Shown here: one piece after another, positions 61,927 to 64,000 of the stretch
Layout of the letters: each line of letters begins with the position of its first letter
How positions within the stretch are numbered: the stretch's first letter is position 1
Origin: Endoconidiophora laricicola
Lineage: Eukaryota; Ascomycota; Sordariomycetes; Microascales; Ceratocystidaceae
NCBI GenBank assembly: GCA_001640655.1
Contig: LXGT01000037.1
Coordinates: 1 to 64,000 of the forward strand
DNA: 64,000 nt
Reading direction: 5' to 3'
The notes under the pieces: generated by a model
Databases searched by the model: none
What the model was told of the DNA's origin: nothing
What the model saw: the letters and a program-made list of their open reading frames with translations, nothing else
Made by a program: the position numbers and the translations under genes

Positions 61927-64000
61927 TCACTCTTCCCAGATCGTTGGTAAACGATTCTGGCGCCGTACTGAGCGATACCGTCCGCGTGTGCGTCTTTGCG
62001 TCCGTCCTCGTTCAGGCTCCTCATCTTCGCTGCTCTTGCTTGTACCCTTGTTGTGCGATTTGCTCCTGTTTTCCCTCTTATGGATGTTCATTGCGCTGCG
62101 GGCTCTCAAGAGTATTTCCTGTAACTGTCGTCTAGTATCGCTATCAACTTTGCCTTCGCCATCACCATCGTGATCCTGTAAGTGGTCATTATCGTCCGAG
62201 CTGTTACTGCTACTATTACTGCTGCTACTGATACTTCTACTGCTGCTGATGCTACTGACTTCAAACGCGTATTCTTCATCGCTGTCTATGTCTTCAGTGA
62301 TCGAAAACATGGCCCGAGACAGCCCAATAGGCGCATAATAGCGCTGCTGTTCCTCACGGCGGTGCTGCGCTTCGAGTTGCGTCAGCCGTTCCTCTGTGAG
62401 CTGCTGAAACACACGCGCATCAGTTAACATCAAGGCATATAGCTCGTCAGAAGCTGCTTGGCGAACTGATTCACGCTCACCGTGCTGGCCATGAGGCAGT
62501 CGTGAGCTGCGCCAATACGGTTGTTGTAGGGTATTGATTTGTGCTCGTGCACAGGCATGGAGTGTAGGCCCTTCGTACGGCAGCGTGCCGGCCTGTAGAT
62601 AATTGGTCAGCTGCTTGAGCAGTGCCGTAGCTGATGACCGCGACGCTGCGCGGTAATCGATACACTGCTGGACAAGGAGCACTAACTCGTCGGGGTTCCA
62701 GTTGCGTACCATGTGGTGGTGTTGCAGGCAGCGAGGGATTAGATTATGGAGTGGCACACTGTCAAAGGCGGTACCGTAGGCAATCTGCAGCATCACAATA
62801 CCGAGTGCCCATATGTCGGCCGCCGGGTGATAAGCGGCGCTTTTGGCACCGACTAACGCCTCAGGAGATTTGTAGTGTAGTGCAGCAAGATTTGTTGGAG
62901 CTCGTTCGGTTTCGAGGATACCAAAGTCGGACAGCTGGATCTGTAGGAGATGCGGCTCAAAGCAAGGCCCTCGCGCGTGTATTAAGATGTTCTCAGGCCG
63001 CAGGTTTCCATGCGTCAATACTTGGCACTGCAGTACTGTCGCTGGCGGCGTTGTCAAACCGGGGACACCTGAGTGCAAGTACGTCAAGGCCGCCAAACAT
63101 TGTTCAAACAGAACCAAAGCCTCGCCAAACGTGAGTGGATACACTTTTGTTTGATGTGCCAGACTTTCATACGGCTGCCACTCAAACATGACCCGATCGA
63201 AGTCGGGCTCAGTTTTGGCAATTTTCAATAGGTGTTCCTATGAACACGGACATTCCACGTTAGTGCCAAGCCATCACTGATATATGTAGGCGCGCTAGCG
63301 ATACTTACATGACGTAGTGAACTATAAAACTCCACACGCTGTAGCCACTCGCGCTTCAGTGCCGAGTTTGGCAGAACCGCGCGTTTGACGGCAAACGCTT
63401 GTGCCGTTGTCGGATTCCAGATCTTGTACGTCGATCCGCGCGCGCAGTCCATCAGTCGGCGCTCACAAAGTAGAATTGGCGTGGACTTCCACGCTGGACT
63501 CTGCAGCATCTCAGACACTGCTGGCAGCACGAGTGGTGGGCGATCTGCGGCAAACGACTCGACGGTTTGGATGAAATCGTTGTCTTCCATGTCGTAAAGC
63601 ATAGGAACCAGCACATACTCCTGGCCGCTGCCTACGGTGATGATGATTTCCGAATAGTCGACAAAGTGGCATCCTGATACCGTCCATGTAAAGTTGGAGC
63701 GAAATTCGGTCCCGCGTAGGCCGTACGCTACTGCAGTGCCGGTAGCACTGCCTAAATCACGCACTGTGAGGCGGTATAGCCCGTCGGGATAGGAGTTTGA
63801 GTAGCCAACCATAAAGTGCAGCTGATGCAGGCCCAGCTGTTCGTCTAGAACGATATCACATGTCTCCTCCAAGTACCCGAAGGTGAAACCCTGGCGGTGT
63901 TTGGGCGGCTCCAAGAAAGACAGTTCAAGGTATGGCAGGTGCTGGTACTTGATAAAGGCTGGGATATCGTCTGTGGCATGATCATGACTGTCCGGGTTGG
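61927..64000 (-). CDS. FHA plus pseudokinase protein, partial at window end
   Basis: Two exons on the minus strand, 64000-63309 (its start lies beyond the window) and 63237-61927, join across a 71-bp intron (CAT|GTAAGT..CATAG|GAA) in frame. The first part has an FHA-like domain (GFTFGYLEETCDIVLDEQ.. then RDLGSATGTAVAYG), which normally binds phosphothreonine. A kinase-like domain follows: the ATP Lys is present (AFAVKRAVL) and DFG is intact (LSDFGIL), but the catalytic HRD is HGN (THGNLRPENIL), Asn codon at 63006-63004, and the Gly loop is unclear. I infer a pseudokinase. The C-terminus has Ser/Asp-rich then Arg-rich sequence. FHA and kinase-like fusions are known in fungi; the role of this one is unknown. 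Confidence 0.8.

Overview
The window is nuclear DNA of a filamentous ascomycete, most likely Pezizomycotina. Most genes carry short introns with GT..AG ends, and one has a TACTAA-type branch site. The protein set is typically fungal: IMP-specific 5'-nucleotidase ISN1, a HAL4/SAT4-type kinase, ATG3, an NVJ2/TEX2-type lipid-transfer protein, SLU7, and ribosomal proteins uS4 and eL21 whose sequences look Pezizomycotina-like. Gene density is low: twelve protein genes in 64 kb. They are separated by long AT-rich, microsatellite-rich spacers, two of which are about 10-13 kb. I cannot assign a class or species.

Layout. 1-3551 is decayed DNA: an unidentified minus-strand relic, then a clear pseudogene of a secreted phospholipase C-type phosphoesterase. 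4711-6255 (+) is ISN1 in four exons. 7951-11340 (-) is the HAL4-type kinase. A 43-base first exon restores its missing ATG across a 1.19 kb intron that carries a 207-bp imperfect foldback element. 11341-24685 is a 13.3 kb spacer between the divergent kinase and RBR ubiquitin-ligase genes. It has no convincing gene, but is strongly enriched for TCTTGGC/GCCAAGA, which contains the GCCARG core bound by PacC-type pH regulators. 24686-26476 (+) is the RBR E3. 27043-29145 (-) is an unknown coiled-coil protein. 29146-38763 is a second spacer. 38764-40749 (+) is an unknown protein with an acidic tail, followed on the same strand by NVJ2 (41501-45074), which converges on ATG3 (45532-46776, -). RPS9 (48683-49562, -) and RPL21 (49971-50967, +) share a 408-bp divergent promoter. 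SLU7 (51657-53129, -) converges on RPL21. 55342-56406 (-) encodes an acidic unknown protein. The right edge holds an incomplete FHA plus kinase-like protein (61927-64000, -) whose catalytic aspartate is replaced by asparagine.

The genes are mostly housekeeping and are not an operon or obvious metabolic cluster. Functional links are limited. The RPS9/RPL21 pair is probably co-regulated. NVJ2 (membrane contact sites) and ATG3 (autophagy) are neighbours without clear mechanistic coupling. The motif-rich spacer could be a large regulatory region for the kinase, whose yeast relatives control ion homeostasis. No tRNA, rRNA, CRISPR or intact transposon was recognised. Exon boundaries were derived by hand from splice signals and frame continuity. 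Motif counts were made by eye.
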